Shown: piece by piece, positions 48,393 to 57,227 of the stretch
Layout of the letters: each line of letters starts with the position of its first letter
How positions within the stretch are numbered: the first letter of the stretch is position 1
Source: Alphaproteobacteria bacterium
GTDB taxonomy: Bacteria > Pseudomonadota > Alphaproteobacteria > Micavibrionales > Micavibrionaceae
Assembly: GCA_030750865.1 (NCBI GenBank)
Contig: JASMHE010000010.1
Span: 22,534 to 86,533, forward strand
Length of the DNA: 64,000 nt
Direction: 5' to 3'
Notes under the pieces: model-generated
Told to the model about the DNA's origin: nothing
Database searches by the model: none
The model's input: the letters and a program-made list of their open reading frames with translations, nothing else
Translations under genes and position numbers: made by a program

Positions 48393-50327
48393 ATGGCACG
48401 GCGTTCGAAAAATAAAGATATTAACGAAGAGCGGCTCTTTACGCGCCGCGCTTTTATTCTGGGCGGTTTGCAGGGCGGACTTGTGGCCGTGCTGGGTGGG
48501 CGCCTTGCGTGGTTGCAGCTGGTGGAAGGCCGCCGTTATAAAACGCTGTCGGATAAAAACCGCATCAATGTAAAAATGCTGATGCCTTCACGCGGCGTAA
48601 TCAAAGACCGGCGCGGTGAATTGATGGCCTATAACGAACAGAATTTTCGCGCGCTTGTGATCCCCGAGCAAACGGATGATCTGCACAAATCATTGATCCG
48701 GCTGCAAGGCTTGATTGATTTAAATGAAAAAGAAATTGATCGTATTCTGGAGCGCTCAAAGAAATCGGCGTCGTTTGTGCCGCTGGAATTAAAAGATAAT
48801 CTGAACTGGGAACAGGTATCGCGGATCGAAGTGAATCTGACCGGTTTACCCGGTGTTTTTATCGATGTCGGCGAAGTACGGAGTTACCCCATGCGGGAGG
48901 CAACGGCGCATATTATCGGCTATGTCGGCGCGGTCAGTAAGTCGGAAATCGGGGGTGATCCTGTCTTATCGTTACCGAACTTCAAGATCGGAAAGACGGG
49001 TATAGAGCGCGCGTTTGATAAACAGTTGCGCGGCACGGCAGGCACCAGTGAGATCGAAGTCAATGTGCGGGGGCGCGAAGTCCGCGAGCTGAAACGGAAT
49101 GCCGGACGGGTCGGTGCAACAATCCAGTTAACGATTGATCATGCTTTGCAAAATTATATGCAGGAACGATTGTCTGATGAAAAAAGTGCATCGGCCGTTG
49201 TGATGGATGTGCATTCGGGCGCTGTGTATGGCTTGTCTTCATCACCAAGTTTTGATCCGAACCTGTTGACGCGTGGTATAAGCGCGGAAAAATGGGAAGA
49301 ATTGTTATCCGACCCCGGATTTCCGCTAAATAACAAAGCTGTTGCCGGGCAGTATCCGCCAGGCTCGACCTTTAAAATGGTGACGGCGCTTGCCGGACTT
49401 GAAACGGGCGTTATTACCCAAAATACGTCTGTGCATTGCCCGGGGCATTATGATTATGGCGGCAGTCGCTTTCACTGCTGGAAACGGGGCGGGCATGGCC
49501 GCGTCGATTTGATCAAGGCTCTGTCGGAATCCTGCGATACATATTTTTACAAAATGGCAACCGAGGTCGGGATCGATAAGATTGCCGAATATGCCAATAT
49601 GTTAGGGATCGGCCATAAGCTTGGCATTGAATTGTCCGAAGAACGGCCGGGACTGATGCCGAACAAGGCATGGAAAATGGGTCATCACGGTGAATATTGG
49701 CGTGCGGGCGAAACTGTGATCGCCAGTATCGGTCAGGGTGATATTCAGACGACGCCATTGCAACTGGCCTGCATGACGGCGCGACTTGTAAATGGCGGGT
49801 TTCAGGTTCTGCCGTGGCTGGTGGCGCGTCAGGATGATGTGTTCACGCGTGATACGGTCTGGCCCAAAATTCCGGTACAGAAAAAACATCTGGATTTGAT
49901 CGAGCGCGGAATGCGCAATGTAACAACCGGACGGCATGGTACGGCGCGGTCATCACAAATCAGCGAACGCCGTTATTATATGGGCGGTAAAACCGGTACG
50001 GCGCAGGTGCGGCGTATTACGATGGAAGATCGTCTTGAAGGGGTGCAGAACAAAGACTTACCGTGGAAATACCGCCACCATGCGCTGTTTGTCGGATATG
50101 CGCCGATCTCTAAGCCGCGTTATGCTTGTGCGGTCGTGGTGGAGCATGGCGGCAGTGGCTCGGCAACTGCCGCGCCGATTGGGCGTGATTTATTACATCA
50201 TGTTCAAAAGCTGGACTCCGCATCTGTACAAATTGCGCAAGACCCGGATGCTGCGATTGTACCGGTTGCAAAGCCCAAACCTGTAACGCCAGCCAAGCCG
50301 GAGAGCGAAGAAGGGGGCGTAGATTAA
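48393..50327 (+). CDS. mrdA: Elongation peptidoglycan transpeptidase PBP2
   Basis: Class B PBP cross-linking the lateral wall with RodA. The ATG at 48393 is used; a TTG at 48381 would add four residues and overlap mreD. 644 residues: membrane anchor about 18-40, dimerisation domain with MPSRGVIKDRRGELMAYN, and the transpeptidase domain with catalytic serine at about 325 in PPGSTFKMV, SESCDTYFY, and GGKTGTAQV. The C-terminus has an Ala/Pro/Glu/Lys-rich tail. Stop shares a base with the rodA start. Confidence 0.95.
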   Translation: MARRSKNKDINEERLFTRRAFILGGLQGGLVAVLGGRLAWLQLVEGRRYKTLSDKNRINVKMLMPSRGVIKDRRGELMAYNEQNFRALVIPEQTDDLHKSLIRLQGLIDLNEKEIDRILERSKKSASFVPLELKDNLNWEQVSRIEVNLTGLPGVFIDVGEVRSYPMREATAHIIGYVGAVSKSEIGGDPVLSLPNFKIGKTGIERAFDKQLRGTAGTSEIEVNVRGREVRELKRNAGRVGATIQLTIDHALQNYMQERLSDEKSASAVVMDVHSGAVYGLSSSPSFDPNLLTRGISAEKWEELLSDPGFPLNNKAVAGQYPPGSTFKMVTALAGLETGVITQNTSVHCPGHYDYGGSRFHCWKRGGHGRVDLIKALSESCDTYFYKMATEVGIDKIAEYANMLGIGHKLGIELSEERPGLMPNKAWKMGHHGEYWRAGETVIASIGQGDIQTTPLQLACMTARLVNGGFQVLPWLVARQDDVFTRDTVWPKIPVQKKHLDLIERGMRNVTTGRHGTARSSQISERRYYMGGKTGTAQVRRITMEDRLEGVQNKDLPWKYRHHALFVGYAPISKPRYACAVVVEHGGSGSATAAPIGRDLLHHVQKLDSASVQIAQDPDAAIVPVAKPKPVTPAKPESEEGGVD

Positions 50328-51454
50328 TGTCTTTATTATCAATGAACGCAGAACTGTCTTTCAAACAAAAGCTGCTCGATCTGAACTGGGGGCTCATCTT
50401 TATGGTGGTTCTGCTGGCCGGTGTCGGGTTTCTTTCGCTTTATTCTGCGGGCAATGGTGATTTTTCGAAATGGGCTCTGCCGCAATTCTCGCGCTTTTGT
50501 GTCGGGTTTGTCGGAATGATTATCGTGGCCATGATTGATATCCGTTATTGGCACAGGCTTGCCTATCTTATTTATATTGGCGGTTTTGTGATGCTGATTG
50601 CTGTGGAGGTGATGGGGCATGTCGGTATGGGCGCGCAGCGCTGGATCAATCTGGGGTTTATCCGGTTGCAGCCATCCGAATTAATGAAAATTGCGGTGAT
50701 TATCGCGCTGGCGCGGTATTTTCATTTGCATGATGCTGGTGATTTACGCCGGTTGCGGCTGTTGATACCGGCGGCATTGATTATATCTCTGCCAGTGGGG
50801 CTTGTGATGTTGCAGCCGGATTTGGGAACATCGCTGATGATTGTGATGGGCGGCGCGGCGTTATGCTTTATGGCTGGTGTACCAGGCTGGATATTTGTAA
50901 CAGGCATTATCAGCGCGATCATTGCGGCCTTCCCATTCTGGCATTTTATGCATGATTATCAAAAGCAGCGCGTTCTGACGTTCTTGAACCCCGAAAGCGA
51001 TCCGCTGGGAGCTGGATACCATATTACGCAGTCAAAGATTGCGCTGGGGTCTGGCGGTTTCAGTGGCAAAGGCTTTTTGAACGGCACGCAAAGCCATTTG
51101 AATTTCCTGCCGGAAAAACAGACGGACTTTATTTTTACGCTCTGGGCAGAGGAGTGGGGCTTTGTCGGCGGTATGGCGCTGCTTTTATTGTTCTCGTTGA
51201 TTTTTATTTATTGTGTCTGGATTGCATTCCGTTGCCGAACACGCTTTGCACGTTTGCTCAGTATCGGACTGATGATCAACTTTGCACTTTATATGTTGAT
51301 TAATGTGGCGATGGTGATGGGGTTAATCCCTGTGGTCGGGGTGCCGTTGCCGCTTGTATCCTATGGGGGCACATCAATGCTTGCGGCGCTGGGGTCCTTT
51401 GGGTTGATCATGTCGTGTCATATCCACCGGGACTCAAAAATTCCGAAAATTTAA
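50327..51454 (+). CDS. rodA: Elongation peptidoglycan glycosyltransferase RodA
   Basis: SEDS-family polymerase of lateral wall glycan, partner of PBP2. 375 residues, about ten membrane segments. GAQRWINLGFIRLQPSELMKIAVI, VMLQPDLGTSLMI, FLNPESDPLGAGYHITQSKIALGSGGFSGKGFLNGTQSHL and LPLVSYGGTSML are diagnostic. Last gene of the mre operon; AGGGGG precedes the start. Confidence 0.96.
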   Translation: MSLLSMNAELSFKQKLLDLNWGLIFMVVLLAGVGFLSLYSAGNGDFSKWALPQFSRFCVGFVGMIIVAMIDIRYWHRLAYLIYIGGFVMLIAVEVMGHVGMGAQRWINLGFIRLQPSELMKIAVIIALARYFHLHDAGDLRRLRLLIPAALIISLPVGLVMLQPDLGTSLMIVMGGAALCFMAGVPGWIFVTGIISAIIAAFPFWHFMHDYQKQRVLTFLNPESDPLGAGYHITQSKIALGSGGFSGKGFLNGTQSHLNFLPEKQTDFIFTLWAEEWGFVGGMALLLLFSLIFIYCVWIAFRCRTRFARLLSIGLMINFALYMLINVAMVMGLIPVVGVPLPLVSYGGTSMLAALGSFGLIMSCHIHRDSKIPKI

Positions 51455-51515
51455 AAGAGGAAAAGCGATATGGGCGCCCCGTCAGGATAAGACGGAGATG
51501 CCAATGATAAGAGTG

Positions 51516-51863
51516 CTAGGCTCTAACCGTGCCTGTGTCCGTCAGCAAGCTGTGCATGGCCAGCAGGCCTTCCAGTTCGCCTGTGGCGTAAAGTTCGCGG
51601 ATCACGTCACAGCCGCCGATAAACTCCCCTTTGATGTAGAGTTGTGGCGTTCTGGGCCAGTCTGCATATTCTTTGACGGCTTCGTGCAGTTCGCTGTCAT
51701 CAAGGATATTGATGTCACGAAACGGCACATTCAACTGCGTCAGGATTTGGACGATTGCCGCTGAAAACCCGCATTGCGGGAAGACGGCAGTCCCCTTCAT
51801 GTAAAGAACAATGTCGTTACTGGATAATTCTCTTTTGATTCTTTCAAAGATCAAACTTTGCAT
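51516..51863 (-). CDS. grxD: Monothiol glutaredoxin (Grx4 type)
   Basis: CGFS-type glutaredoxin that binds and hands on [2Fe-2S] clusters, often with BolA. 115 residues; C31 in PQCGFSAAIVQIL, then WPRTPQLYIKGEFIGGCDVIRELYATGEL. It is 21 bases after bolA, and the pair matches the known Grx-BolA partnership. End of the purQ-purL-bolA-grxD group. Confidence 0.95.
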   Translation of the reverse strand: MQSLIFERIKRELSSNDIVLYMKGTAVFPQCGFSAAIVQILTQLNVPFRDINILDDSELHEAVKEYADWPRTPQLYIKGEFIGGCDVIRELYATGELEGLLAMHSLLTDTGTVRA

Positions 51864-51884
51864 ATTTGTACGCTCTCCCGTTTA

Positions 51885-52127
51885 TTATCGACCCTCGGGT
51901 ATAGCCGTTTTAACGGAAACGGTATTCATTACATCGCTGTCTAGTTTTTCGGCCAGTATCTTATGCACGATACGGTGTTGTTCTATTATTGTTTTTCCGG
52001 AAAAACTCGGCGATATAATCGTTGCTTCAAAGTACCTCCCGTCGCCTCTCGGATCATGAATCTGAACTTCTGCACTTTCTATATTCTCTTCAATGAGTGC
52101 TTTGAATTCAGAAAGATCAAGGGGCAT
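51885..52127 (-). CDS. bolA: BolA/IbaG family iron-sulfur partner protein
   Basis: Small stress/iron-sulfur protein acting with monothiol glutaredoxin. The ATG at 52127 gives 80 residues starting MPLDLSEFKALIEENIESAEV, the family beginning; the open frame extends back into purL and should not be used. The FSGKTIIEQHRIVHKIL segment carries the conserved histidine region. It starts seven bases after purL. Confidence 0.93.
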   Translation of the reverse strand: MPLDLSEFKALIEENIESAEVQIHDPRGDGRYFEATIISPSFSGKTIIEQHRIVHKILAEKLDSDVMNTVSVKTAIPEGR

Positions 52128-52134
52128 CTGCAAC

Positions 52135-54399
52135 TTACTTTCCTGTTTCCATGTAACAAGGTAACCAGTTTTTGTTCTTTTTTGCAAGCTTTTTTATCGA
52201 AATAGAAAGATCGTCTCCGATTTTGATATCCGAATTTATTGTTTTCCCTAAGTAGGTTAGGGAAATTTTTTCGAGCGTAGCCTTATCTTTTAGCGCTTTT
52301 GCATCTGTTGTTGTCAGGACATAACGGGCTTGATCTTCACCAAACCAGAAAGCGGCATTTTTGTCTGTGTGATTCGATAAATCCGCACCGATTTCATTGT
52401 CGAAAGCCATTTCTGCAATGGCGGCAAGCAGGCCACCGTCACTGATATCATGACACGCTGTGACAAGACCGTCTTCGATCAACTGTCTGACGAAAGAGGC
52501 GTTTGTCTTTTCTGCCTCCAGATCGACATGGGGGGCTTCACCGGACTCGATGTCGTGTATTTCACGCAAATAAAGCGATTGTCCCAGATGACCTTTTGTT
52601 TCGCCGATCAGGAATATCTCTTCACCAGCTGCTTTGAACGGAATACTGGCTGCTTTTGTCCAGTCCTGAATAACGCCAACGCCGCCGATCGTCGGGGTCG
52701 GTAAAATGGCTTCGCCGTTTGTTTCGTTATATAGGCTGACATTTCCGCCTGTGACCGGATAGTGCAGGTCGCGGCAGGCTGCGCCGATACCTTCGATACA
52801 GCCGACAAACTGTGCCATGATTTTCGGGCGTTCAGGGTTGCCGAAATTCAGGTTGTTGGTCACGGCCAGCGGCATGGCTCCCGTTGCTGAAATATTTCTA
52901 TAGCTTTCCGCAACGGCTTGTTTGCCGCCTTCAAACGGGTGGGCATAGCAGTAACGCGGGGAACAATCCGATGTGATTGCCAGCGCTTTTTCTGTGTCCG
53001 GTATGCGGACAATAGCGGCATCGGCTCCTTCGCTGGCTTGTGTTTCCGTGATTCCGGGGCTATAGACCGTTTCGCCCATCACAAGCGAGTCATATTGCTC
53101 CCAGATCCATTGCCGCGAGGCAAGGTCCGGACAAGACATCAGCGTTTCTAGCGCATCGGCAAGCGTTTGACCGGCGGGCAGGTCGTATTCCTCATCATTG
53201 ATGGCAGGCGCAAAGTCATATGGCTCTTGCGGGCGATCATAAACCGGTGATTCGTCCACCAGCGGCGGCACAGGAATATCGCACCATTCGCGGCCATACA
53301 TTTTCAGGCGTAGACGTTTGTCATCTGTTGTGCGGCCGATGACGGCAAAATCAAGATCCCATTTTTCAATGATGGCGCGGGCCATCTCTTCTTTGCCGGG
53401 TTGCAGAATCATCAACATGCGTTCCTGTGATTCTGACAGCATGATTTCGTACGGTGTCATGTTCGTTTCGCGTTGCGGCACTTTATCAAGGTCAAGGTCC
53501 ACACCGATATTGCCTTTTGCCGCAATTTCAACGGACGATGATGTCAGGCCCGCTGCGCCCATATCCTGAATGGAGATGATGGCATCTTCCTGCATCAGTT
53601 CAAGGCAGGCTTCCAGCAGCAATTTTTCTGTGAAGGGGTCGCCAACCTGAACGGTCGGACGTTTTTCTTCCGAATCTTCGCTAAACTCGGCACTGGACAT
53701 CGTTGCGCCGTGAATGCCATCGCGCCCCGTTTTGGACCCGATGTAAACGATCGGTTGGTCGGGTGATGCGCCGCGCGCATAATAAATCTTGTCTTGTTCG
53801 GCGATGCCGACTGTCATGGCATTCACCAGAATATTGCCGTTATAGGCGCTGTGGAAGTTTGTTTCGCCGCCGACTGTCGGTACGCCCATGCAGTTCCCGT
53901 ATCCGCTGATTCCGGCCACAACGCCGCTGACAAGGTGACGTGTTTTCGGATGGTCCGGATCGCCAAAACGCAAAGCGTTGATGTTGGCAATCGGACGGGC
54001 GCCCATTGTAAAGACATCGCGCATAATGCCGCCAACACCGGTGGCCGCGCCTTGATAAGGCTCGATAAAAGACGGGTGGTTGTGGCTTTCCATTTTAAAC
54101 ACGGCCGCTTTGCCGTCACCAATATCAATGACGCCTGCATTTTCGCCCGGCCCCTGAATGATCCATGAGGCTTCGGTCGGCAGTTTTTTGAGATGCAGGC
54201 GAGAGGATTTGTAACTGCAATGTTCAGACCACATAACCGAGAAAATCCCGAACTCGGTAAAGGTCGGTGTACGGCCGAGAATATCAAAGACCTTTTTATA
54301 TTCTTCCGGGCTGAAGCCGTGTTCTTTGCCAAGAGTCTCGGTGATCTCTGGTTCCTGGAAGATGGCGTCATTATCCGGTGCGCTGGCTGTGTTGGTCAT
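52135..54399 (-). CDS. purL: Phosphoribosylformylglycinamidine synthase subunit PurL
   Basis: Synthetase subunit of the fourth step of purine synthesis, working with PurQ (glutaminase) and PurS. 754 residues, the small PurL form. MWSEHCSYKSSRLHLKKLP, KMESHNHPSFIEPYQGAATGVGGI, MGARPIANINALRFG, VGGETNFH, GAMTVGIAEQ-like stretch, QDMGAAGLTSSSVEIA, and the repeat GGVGVIQD / DISDGGLLAAIAEM are present. Faces purS and purC, which lie on the opposite strand beyond DUF1476. Confidence 0.96.
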   Translation of the reverse strand: MTNTASAPDNDAIFQEPEITETLGKEHGFSPEEYKKVFDILGRTPTFTEFGIFSVMWSEHCSYKSSRLHLKKLPTEASWIIQGPGENAGVIDIGDGKAAVFKMESHNHPSFIEPYQGAATGVGGIMRDVFTMGARPIANINALRFGDPDHPKTRHLVSGVVAGISGYGNCMGVPTVGGETNFHSAYNGNILVNAMTVGIAEQDKIYYARGASPDQPIVYIGSKTGRDGIHGATMSSAEFSEDSEEKRPTVQVGDPFTEKLLLEACLELMQEDAIISIQDMGAAGLTSSSVEIAAKGNIGVDLDLDKVPQRETNMTPYEIMLSESQERMLMILQPGKEEMARAIIEKWDLDFAVIGRTTDDKRLRLKMYGREWCDIPVPPLVDESPVYDRPQEPYDFAPAINDEEYDLPAGQTLADALETLMSCPDLASRQWIWEQYDSLVMGETVYSPGITETQASEGADAAIVRIPDTEKALAITSDCSPRYCYAHPFEGGKQAVAESYRNISATGAMPLAVTNNLNFGNPERPKIMAQFVGCIEGIGAACRDLHYPVTGGNVSLYNETNGEAILPTPTIGGVGVIQDWTKAASIPFKAAGEEIFLIGETKGHLGQSLYLREIHDIESGEAPHVDLEAEKTNASFVRQLIEDGLVTACHDISDGGLLAAIAEMAFDNEIGADLSNHTDKNAAFWFGEDQARYVLTTTDAKALKDKATLEKISLTYLGKTINSDIKIGDDLSISIKKLAKKNKNWLPCYMETGK

Positions 54400-54466
54400 G
54401 TGGCTGATCTCTTCGTGTTTGTCCGTTATTGTCTTTAATAAATATGTGTGTCTGTTTTGAGGCGTT

Positions 54467-55156
54467 TTATGCGGCCTGATTCAGGATGCTTTCGAAAAGC
54501 GGCTTGCCTTCAAGCGGTCCTTGATGAATCTGGGTCGCGTTTTCCGGGTGCGGCATCATGCCCAGAATGGTTTTTTCCTTATTATAGATACCGGCAATGT
54601 TCTGTGTTGACCCATTCGGGTTTGCTTCGCCAGTGACATTACCATTGGTGTCACAGTAACGAAAGGCGATTTGACGATGATCTTCCAGTGATTTCAGAAT
54701 ATCTTCATTGGCGAAATAGTTGCCGTCACCATGCGCGACCGGCACGCGGATGACATCGCCGTCATTCAGGTGATGGGCAAATGACGTATCTGTGTTCTCT
54801 GTGCGCAAGGAAACCTGTTTGCAGATGAACTTGAGCGTTTTGTTTCGCAGTAACGCGCCCGGAAGGAGTTGTGTTTCAATCAGCATCTGGAAGCCGTTGC
54901 AGACGCCCAGAACGCGCGTGCCGCTTTTTGCTTTGTGAATGACTTCTTTCATAATAGGGGAGTGGGCGGCCATTGCCCCGCATCTGAGGTAATCGCCATA
55001 TGAAAACCCGCCGGGAAGAACAATTAAATCGGATTGCGGTAAATCGGTGTCCTTGTGCCAGACAAAGTTGGGCTGCTGTCCTGTCAGCGATGAAAAGGCC
55101 ATGCCCATGTCCTTTTCTCTGTTTGTGCCCGGGAATACAATAATTGAAATGTTCAT
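54467..55156 (-). CDS. purQ: Phosphoribosylformylglycinamidine synthase subunit PurQ
   Basis: Class I glutamine amidotransferase supplying ammonia to PurL. 229 residues. VFPGTNREKDMGMAF, LPGGFSYGDYLRCGAMAA, nucleophile cysteine in GVCNGFQMLIE, and the histidine/glutamate pair in MMPHPENAT. 67 bases upstream of purL in the same direction. First gene of the leftward pur group. Confidence 0.95.
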   Translation of the reverse strand: MNISIIVFPGTNREKDMGMAFSSLTGQQPNFVWHKDTDLPQSDLIVLPGGFSYGDYLRCGAMAAHSPIMKEVIHKAKSGTRVLGVCNGFQMLIETQLLPGALLRNKTLKFICKQVSLRTENTDTSFAHHLNDGDVIRVPVAHGDGNYFANEDILKSLEDHRQIAFRYCDTNGNVTGEANPNGSTQNIAGIYNKEKTILGMMPHPENATQIHQGPLEGKPLFESILNQAA

Positions 55157-55301
55157 GATTTACTCACCGTTTAATTTTAAAAAACTATTATTAAATGAAA
55201 AAAAATTATTAGCAAAGTCGATAAAAAACTAAGTTTTGCACATATTTTTCCGAAGTTGTAATATTGTTACCTGAAAACACGCTTTATGGTAACTTTTTTT
55301 C

Positions 55302-55330
55302 TTGTCAGTCGCCATTTTTTCATTTATATA
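55302..55330 (+). promoter_or_regulatory. Predicted promoter in the purQ-DUF1476 gap
   Basis: TTGTCA (55302-55307) and TATATA (55325-55330) separated by exactly 17 bases, on the plus strand, pointing toward a small reading frame and a strong terminator. Confidence 0.45.
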
Positions 55331-55371
55331 TTCTAATATAGTTAAATAAATAAAGGTAACTCAAAGGATAA

Positions 55372-55482
55372 ATGCTCCATTTGAAAAATAGTGCGGGATA
55401 TTTATCTGGTCAGCGAGTTGAACAAGGGAAAATAAGCACCCAAAGAGGTGTTTGTATCACTGAAATATCAGGATACAGCTAA
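55372..55482 (+). CDS. Possible 36-residue small protein
   Basis: ATG at 55372 with AAAGGA five bases before it, open to TAA at 55480-55482. The product is short and polar (MLHLKNSAGYLSGQRVEQGK, then ISTQRGVCITEISGYS) with one cysteine and no membrane segment. Upstream is a well-formed promoter (55302-55330), downstream a 13-bp terminator (55506-55537), so a transcript of about 200 bases is predicted in a gap otherwise without a gene. Whether it works as a peptide or as an RNA cannot be told. GGTAAC occurs three times around it (55266-55271 inverted, 55288-55293, and about 55355). Confidence 0.35.
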   Translation: MLHLKNSAGYLSGQRVEQGKISTQRGVCITEISGYS

Positions 55483-55505
55483 AAAATAATAAAAACGAAA
55501 CCAAT

Positions 55506-55537
55506 AAAAAAGCGCATCTCAAACGATGCGCTTTTTT
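55506..55537. terminator. Perfect 13-bp terminator hairpin, bidirectional
   Basis: AAAAAAGCGCATC / GATGCGCTTTTTT with a six-base loop. It is suited to stop the DUF1476 transcript on the minus strand (40 bases past its stop) and the possible small unit on the plus strand. Confidence 0.85.
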
Positions 55538-55575
55538 ATGTGATGCAGTCTGTATGAAATCTGCGTGACGGAGAA

Positions 55576-55905
55576 TCAGTCGTCCAATTCTTTCACAATG
55601 GATTCTTTGGCCTGATCGACAAAGCCATACATCTTTTTGTTCAATTCTTCGTTTGTGAACGGAATGTTCTTTTCTTCCAGATCGGGAATAACTTTGCGCA
55701 TGATGTCGTCAAAACCGGGTTCTTCGAGATTTGCACCTACGACTTCTTTTGCGTAAGTGTCGGCATCTGCGCCGACCAGACCGAGTTGTTCAGCGACCCA
55801 AAGGCCGAAAAATTTTGATGCGCGCGCCTCTACCTTGAACGCAATTTCTTCGTCATGTGCGTATTTTGCTTCGAAAGCGTCTTTGCGACTATCCATGCTT
55901 GACAT
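55576..55905 (-). CDS. DUF1476 protein, zeta-type inhibitor of F1 ATPase
   Basis: 109 residues. The N-terminal MDSRKDAFEAKYAHDEEIAFKVEARASKFFGLW-type sequence (charged helix, then KxFGLWxAEQLG) is the signature of DUF1476, shown in Paracoccus denitrificans to be the zeta subunit that blocks ATP hydrolysis by F1FO-ATPase. Known only from alphaproteobacteria, so it supports the taxonomic call. GGAG precedes the ATG at 55905; an ATG three codons in is an alternative. Divergent from purC, its usual neighbour. Confidence 0.92.
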   Translation of the reverse strand: MSSMDSRKDAFEAKYAHDEEIAFKVEARASKFFGLWVAEQLGLVGADADTYAKEVVGANLEEPGFDDIMRKVIPDLEEKNIPFTNEELNKKMYGFVDQAKESIVKELDD

Positions 55906-56035
55906 TGTTCTGGTCTCCGTATTGTAAAAGTTATTAAGTTTTAAATAGAACCGGATTGCTTTGTAGCATTGGATTTCTTATAAATCCATGCTTATATCAT
56001 CCTATCACATATTTCTTAACAGTAGGTAGCAGCAA

Positions 56036-56902
56036 ATGGCAAAGCGCAAAGTTCTATATGAAGGCAAAGCAAAAACAATTTACGAAGGGCCGGAGCCGGG
56101 CACGGTCATTCAGTATTTCAAGGATGACGCAACTGCGTTCAATGCGCAAAAAAAGGATGTGATTGCCGGTAAAGGGGTTTTGAATAACCGTATTTCAGCC
56201 CATATCATGACAAAACTGGAAGGGATCGGTATCCCCACCCACTTTATGCGGTCATTGAATATGCGCGAACAGCTGGTGCGCGAAGTGTCGATTGTCCCTG
56301 TCGAGGTTGTTGTCCGTAATGTTGCAGCCGGATCGCTTTGTAAACGTTTGGGCGTTACCGAAGGCACGACATTGCCGCAGCCGATCATCGAGTTTTATTA
56401 TAAAAATGATGATTTGGGTGATCCGATGATTAATGAACAGCACATTGTGTCATTCGGCTGGGCCGATCCGTATGAAATGGATGAGATTGTACATATGGCG
56501 TACCGCGTCAATGATTACCTGAACGGCTTATTCGCAGGTATCGGATTGCGGTTGATTGACTTTAAACTCGAATTTGGCCGCTTGTTCGGCGAATATGGCG
56601 AAGTATATATGATGCTGGCCGATGAAATTTCACCGGATAATTGTCGTCTTTGGGATGCGAAGACCAATGAAAAAATGGACAAGGACCGTTTCCGTCAGGA
56701 TCTGGGCGGTTTGGTCGAGGCTTATCAGGCTGTTGCCGAACGTTTGGGCCTTATTCCGAAGGGCGGTATTATTTCCGGTGGTGATATTAATGAACAGCTG
56801 GCGGCCGGTTTGGAAGAAATTGAAAATGAACTGGCCAAAGAGCGTCGTTTGCGCGGCGTCAAAAGACCGTCACCGACAGGCGGTAAGCCACGTTCTGTGT
56901 AA
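56036..56902 (+). CDS. purC: Phosphoribosylaminoimidazole-succinocarboxamide synthase
   Basis: ATP-dependent ligase of purine synthesis that adds aspartate to CAIR. 288 residues, somewhat longer than the usual 235-255 because of a C-terminal extension ([22 protein letters not shown]). [63 protein letters not shown] and [12 protein letters not shown] are the family motifs. purS follows after 39 bases. Confidence 0.96.
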   Translation: MAKRKVLYEGKAKTIYEGPEPGTVIQYFKDDATAFNAQKKDVIAGKGVLNNRISAHIMTKLEGIGIPTHFMRSLNMREQLVREVSIVPVEVVVRNVAAGSLCKRLGVTEGTTLPQPIIEFYYKNDDLGDPMINEQHIVSFGWADPYEMDEIVHMAYRVNDYLNGLFAGIGLRLIDFKLEFGRLFGEYGEVYMMLADEISPDNCRLWDAKTNEKMDKDRFRQDLGGLVEAYQAVAERLGLIPKGGIISGGDINEQLAAGLEEIENELAKERRLRGVKRPSPTGGKPRSV

Positions 56903-56941
56903 TATAAAGCATATGTGAGTTGAGAAAGAATAGAGGTTGAT

Positions 56942-57175
56942 ATGAAAGTAACTGTAAAAGTCACGCTGAAAAATGGTGTTTTGGACCCGCAAGGCAAAGC
57001 CATTTCACATGCGCTGCATAGTTTGGGCTTTGACGGGGTCAATGATGCGCGTCAGGGGAAAATGATCGAACTGGATGTGGCTGAAGGCACAACAGAAGAT
57101 CAGGTCAAGCAAATGTGCGAGAAGCTATTGGCCAATACGGTGATTGAAGATTACCAGATTGAGTTTGCTGCCTAA
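56942..57175 (+). CDS. purS: Phosphoribosylformylglycinamidine synthase subunit PurS
   Basis: Small subunit that bridges PurQ and PurL. 77 residues: KVTVKVTLKNGVLDPQGKAISHALHSLGFDGVNDARQGK and a C-terminal MCEKLLANTVIEDYQIE. AGAGG precedes the start by six bases. In most alphaproteobacteria purQ and purL follow directly; here they lie upstream on the other strand. Confidence 0.95.
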   Translation: MKVTVKVTLKNGVLDPQGKAISHALHSLGFDGVNDARQGKMIELDVAEGTTEDQVKQMCEKLLANTVIEDYQIEFAA

Positions 57176-57196
57176 CGCTAACATGACGTGCTGCGC

Positions 57197-57227
57197 TTTA
57201 TGCCATTGCATAGCGCTATGGCATAAA
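57197..57227. repeat. Convergent hairpin between purS and nadK
   Basis: TTTATGCCAT and ATGGCATAAA, perfect ten-base arms with an 11-base loop, reaching into the last codons of nadK. No T-run follows on either strand, so termination is uncertain. Confidence 0.4.

Noticed and set aside
55266..55300. GTTACC...GGTAAC followed by T7 as a terminator
   Set aside because: Only six paired bases and a 16-base loop, with no upstream plus-strand gene to end.
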